NCBI GenBank assembly: GCA_013822765.1
Contig: PNKY01000002.1
Span: 496,001-560,000, forward strand
Direction of reading: 5' to 3'
Origin: Rhodospirillum sp.
GTDB taxonomy: Bacteria; Pseudomonadota; Alphaproteobacteria; Dongiales; Dongiaceae
Length of the DNA: 64,000 bases
The position numbers and the translations under genes were made by a program. Positions 61,654 through 64,000 of the stretch are shown piece by piece. Numbering within the stretch: the first letter of the stretch is position 1; every line of letters starts with the position of its first letter. A model generated the notes under the pieces. That model was given only the letters and a program-made list of their open reading frames with translations. It did not search any database and was not told the origin of the DNA.

Positions 61654-62246
61654 GGCGTGTCTCCGATCTTGATACTCAGACGGCTGGTGATGAACGCGAT
61701 GGCGGCCCGGCGCGCGTCGGCGCCGTCGGGCCCGGCCGGGCTTAAGGCCGCGCGCAGCCACATGCCGTCGATCAGGCAGGCGAGGTCCTGGGCCACATGC
61801 TGCACCTCCGGCTCGCGCAGAAACGGGCGCAGCGCATGCACCAGGTTGCTGTGCAGGCGGCGGATGATGACGGTCTGGATGCGGGCGAGGTTGGAATGGG
61901 TCGGCACCTGCGACCAGAAGGCAAGCCAGGCCGACACCGCCTCGGCCCTGAACAGCTCCGGTCCCAGGTTGCCGTCGACCACCGCCATCAGGCGATGTGC
62001 CGGAGTCTTGGCCGCCCGCTGGCGACGGACCACCGAATTGCTGAGGTTGACGGCCAGCTGGCGCATGGTGGCTTCCAGCAACTCGCCCTTGTCCTCGAAA
62101 TAGTGGTGCACGATGCCGGCGGAGACGCCGGCCGTGGCGGCGATGCGCGAGACGCTGGCCTCCGAGAAGCCGACATCGTGGATCGAGGCGATGGTCGCCT
62201 CGATCAGCTGCCGACGCCGGATCTCTTCCATGCCGACCTTGGGCAA
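61641..62246 (-). CDS. betI: TetR-family choline-responsive repressor BetI
   Basis: 201-aa TetR-family regulator. The N-terminal HTH is [39 protein letters not shown], as in BetI. The C-terminal ligand domain is [20 protein letters not shown] and [31 protein letters not shown]. BetI represses the bet operon and is released by choline. It leads the run betI, betB remnant, betA and lies divergent from the choline/betaine ABC transporter genes. A near-perfect palindrome sits 68 bases upstream of its start. Confidence 0.9.
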   Translation of the reverse strand: MPKVGMEEIRRRQLIEATIASIHDVGFSEASVSRIAATAGVSAGIVHHYFEDKGELLEATMRQLAVNLSNSVVRRQRAAKTPAHRLMAVVDGNLGPELFRAEAVSAWLAFWSQVPTHSNLARIQTVIIRRLHSNLVHALRPFLREPEVQHVAQDLACLIDGMWLRAALSPAGPDGADARRAAIAFITSRLSIKIGDTPWTS

Positions 62247-62313
62247 GCGCTGGCCTCGCGTCAGGATGGGGCGGCCGAAGCCGCGTGATTCGGATACTCT
62301 AGGTTTTTTTAAG

Positions 62314-62329
62314 TTGGTTGATCAATCAA
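62314..62329. promoter_or_regulatory. Candidate BetI operator palindrome
   Basis: TTGGTTGATCAATCAA is a near-perfect 16-bp inverted repeat with the TTGATCAA core, in the AT-rich region upstream of betI. TetR-family regulators bind palindromes of this kind close to their own promoter. It could serve both betI-betA and the divergent transporter operon. Confidence 0.6.
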
Positions 62330-62538
62330 AATAAACTTGGATTAGGATCAACCCTTCGATAATGTCGCACCCAGGACTGCAGTACGTCGGCGGGGCGGCA
62401 TTGTTGCGGGGCAGGTGAGGCTATATGCCGTGCGAGGCCGATGATTGCGAACGCCAACGGCGGCCGTGATTCCATTGACCGGAGCGGAAGGGTCCCGGCG
62501 CATCGATCGGGCATTTAAATCATCGTAGGGAGGATGGC

Positions 62539-63585
62539 GTGAAGCATACCTTGAGACTTGCGGCTAGCGGTTTGGCCATTGCGCTTGCTCTGACTCTCGC
62601 CGGATGCGGCGAGGAGAAGAAGGAAGAGCAGGCTTCTTCAACCGAGAGCACCGCGCCGGCGAGCACCACCGAGGCGCAGCCGGCGGCGACGCAGGAAGCC
62701 GCCGCTACGCCGGCCGCGGTCACCGAACCTGACTCGTGCAAGAAGGTTCGCATTGCGGATGTGGGCTGGAGCGACAACACCGCGCAGAACGGGTTGTTCA
62801 AGACCGTCTTGAAGGGCCTCGGCTACGCGCCAGAGGACCAAGTTCTGGCCTTGCCGGTCATCATGGAGAGCTTGAAGAACAAGGACCTCGATGTCTTCCT
62901 CGACAACTGGATGCCATCCAACTCGGCCAATGTTCAGCCCTACCTGGATGCCAAGTCGCTGGAGATGCTCGATGCCAACCTGACCGGCGCTGGCTATGGC
63001 CCGGTGGTGCCCGACTATGTCGCGGCCGCCGGCGTGAAGGACGTCAAGGATCTGGCGGCCAACGGCGACAAGTTCGACAAGAAATTCTACGGCATTGAGC
63101 CGGGCAATGACGGCAACAAGATTGTCCAGGCGAAGATCGATGATGCCGCCAACGGCCTGCAGGGCTGGACGCTGGTGGAATCCTCTGAGCAGGGCATGCT
63201 CGCCCAGGCCGAGAAGTCGATGAAGAACCAGGAATGGATCGCGTTCCTCGGCTGGGCGCCGCATCCGGTGATGGGCAAGATGAAGTTGGTCTATCTGACC
63301 GGCTTCGAGAACGACGGCTTCGGCGATGCGCAGATCAAGACGCTGACCCGCGTGGGTTACAGCGCCGAGTGCGCCAATGTCGGCAAGCTGTTGGCCAATC
63401 TCAAATTCGACCTGCCGATGGAAAGCGCCATCATGGAAGCAATCGACGGCGGTGCGGAAGGCGAGAAGGCCTCGGCCGACTGGCTGAAGGCCAATCCGGG
63501 CGTGCTCGACGCATGGCTTGCCGGCGTCAAGACGACCGACGGCCAGGACGGCTTGCCGGCCGTCAAGAAAAGCCTCGGCCTCTAA
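62539..63585 (+). CDS. Glycine betaine/choline ABC transporter substrate-binding lipoprotein
   Basis: 348 aa starting at GTG 62539, preceded by GGAGG. The lipobox LTLAGCGEE anchors it to the membrane, followed by a long low-complexity linker of Ala, Thr and Ser (about residues 25-65). The binding domain follows (CKKVRIADVGWSDNTAQNGLF, LPVIMESLKNKDLDVFLDNWMPS, EWIAFLGWAPHPVMGKMKLVYL). It is of the ProX/OpuAC/ChoX kind, which hold quaternary amines in an aromatic box. The W, Y and F positions in GWAPHPVMGK and FLDNWMPS fit. The permease gene follows after a strong hairpin. The linker length is unusual for the family. Confidence 0.88.
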   Translation: MKHTLRLAASGLAIALALTLAGCGEEKKEEQASSTESTAPASTTEAQPAATQEAAATPAAVTEPDSCKKVRIADVGWSDNTAQNGLFKTVLKGLGYAPEDQVLALPVIMESLKNKDLDVFLDNWMPSNSANVQPYLDAKSLEMLDANLTGAGYGPVVPDYVAAAGVKDVKDLAANGDKFDKKFYGIEPGNDGNKIVQAKIDDAANGLQGWTLVESSEQGMLAQAEKSMKNQEWIAFLGWAPHPVMGKMKLVYLTGFENDGFGDAQIKTLTRVGYSAECANVGKLLANLKFDLPMESAIMEAIDGGAEGEKASADWLKANPGVLDAWLAGVKTTDGQDGLPAVKKSLGL

Positions 63586-63600
63586 GATCGATGTCGCATC

Positions 63601-63630
63601 GGCGGCTCCGGCGGGGAGGCCGGAGCCGCC
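63601..63630 (+). terminator. Strong hairpin between the substrate-binding and permease genes
   Basis: GGCGGCTCCGGC and GCCGGAGCCGCC are a perfect 12-bp stem around a six-base loop, 16 bases after the substrate-binding protein stop. No T-tract follows, so it may limit but not end transcription, raising binding protein over permease as in other ABC operons. Confidence 0.55.
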
Positions 63631-63735
63631 CATTGTGCGACCGCCCGTCGTCGGGCTACTCATTGCAAAGTCAGGACTTCAAACGACTGGGCCAGCGCCA
63701 CTGAGGCGGGTGGGGCGGCCAATGGGGGACGCCGC

Positions 63736-64000
63736 ATGGAACAGCTCCAGAAGCTTCAGGATCTGATCACCGAGCATAAGATTCCGATCGGCCAATGGTC
63801 GAAAGCGATCATCGAATGGCTGACGGCCAATTTCGAGTGGCTGTTCGACGCCATCTCGTCGGTTCTCAAGACCCTGATCGACGGATCCTCCGACCTGCTT
63901 CTGCTCGTCCCGCCGCTCGTTCTTCTCGTCATCATCGCAGCGCTCGCGCATCTCATACAGCGCAACTGGAAGATAACGCTGTTCGTCGCGGTCGGTCTGC
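63736..64000 (+). CDS. Glycine betaine/choline ABC transporter permease, ProW-like (5' part)
   Basis: 88 codons in the window from ATG 63736, with GGGGGAC ten bases upstream. The N-terminus IPIGQWSKAIIEWLTANFEWLF and the first TM helix LLLVPPLVLLVIIAALAHLI match ProW/OpuAB-type permeases. These have a periplasmic or cytoplasmic N-terminal helix before the BPD transporter domain. It continues off the window, so the permease core is not seen. The upstream binding protein and neighbouring bet genes indicate quaternary amine uptake, choline or glycine betaine. Confidence 0.8.
   Translation, partial: MEQLQKLQDLITEHKIPIGQWSKAIIEWLTANFEWLFDAISSVLKTLIDGSSDLLLLVPPLVLLVIIAALAHLIQRNWKITLFVAVGL

Overview
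The window is GC-rich, densely coded chromosomal DNA of an alphaproteobacterium. The evidence is the hopanoid gene set, the cysG-DUF2849-cysI-DUF934 arrangement, a BetI-type choline locus and long antisense pseudo-ORFs typical of high GC. A Rhodospirillales/Reyranella-like lineage is my guess; no rRNA, tRNA, phage, IS or CRISPR was found to fix it.

Layout. (1) 1-11388: hopanoid and isoprenoid supply. hpnH (partial), ispH, dxs and hpnM are followed by a minus-strand run of a second MlaC/HpnM-like gene, copC, copD and the RND exporter hpnN, with hpnA divergent. (2) 11347-17565: a CHAP lipoprotein, then an ATP-dependent acyl-CoA ligase pair (MtkAB/SucCD type) fused by context to a divergent PEP-carboxylase-like protein, the layout of serine-cycle carbon assimilation. 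(3) 17614-28613: a BIME-like double hairpin, a molybdopterin oxidoreductase, a frameshifted bestrophin, pepA, an unusual LamG plus Vps62-like pair, a Na/Pi cotransporter-PhoU fusion, and a frameshifted DJ-1/PfpI gene. (4) 28614-35576: a LysR regulator (coupled to a small secreted protein) divergent from a five-gene phosphonate operon, phnW-phnA-phnY plus a TmpA/PhnY*-type dioxygenase and a TmpB/PhnZ-type HD oxygenase. (5) 35788-44030: truncated haemoglobin, DUF2189 membrane protein, SDR, an acidic hendecad-repeat secreted protein, zur, the sulfite-reduction/siroheme operon, and a 3-methyladenine glycosylase. (6) 44268-53480: a redox island with a diheme cytochrome c lipoprotein, GMC oxidoreductase, catalase-fold (allene-oxide-synthase-like) haemoprotein, small membrane protein, and the convergent operon of two uncharacterised proteins plus a DyP peroxidase. 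(7) 53726-59660: photolyase, fasciclin, MTA/SAH nucleosidase-like, HIT and MFS genes. (8) 59669-64000: choline/glycine betaine locus with betA, a betB reduced to 53 codons by an apparent in-frame internal deletion, betI with a palindromic operator candidate, and the start of a betaine/choline ABC transporter.

The most promising leads are the combined phosphonate operon, the uncharacterised oxidative island at 44-53 kb, the betB deletion, and the degenerate PEP carboxylase. Two one-base frameshifts (bestrophin, DJ-1) and the betB deletion need read-level confirmation before they are read as biology. All family assignments are by eye from the translations; no database search was possible.
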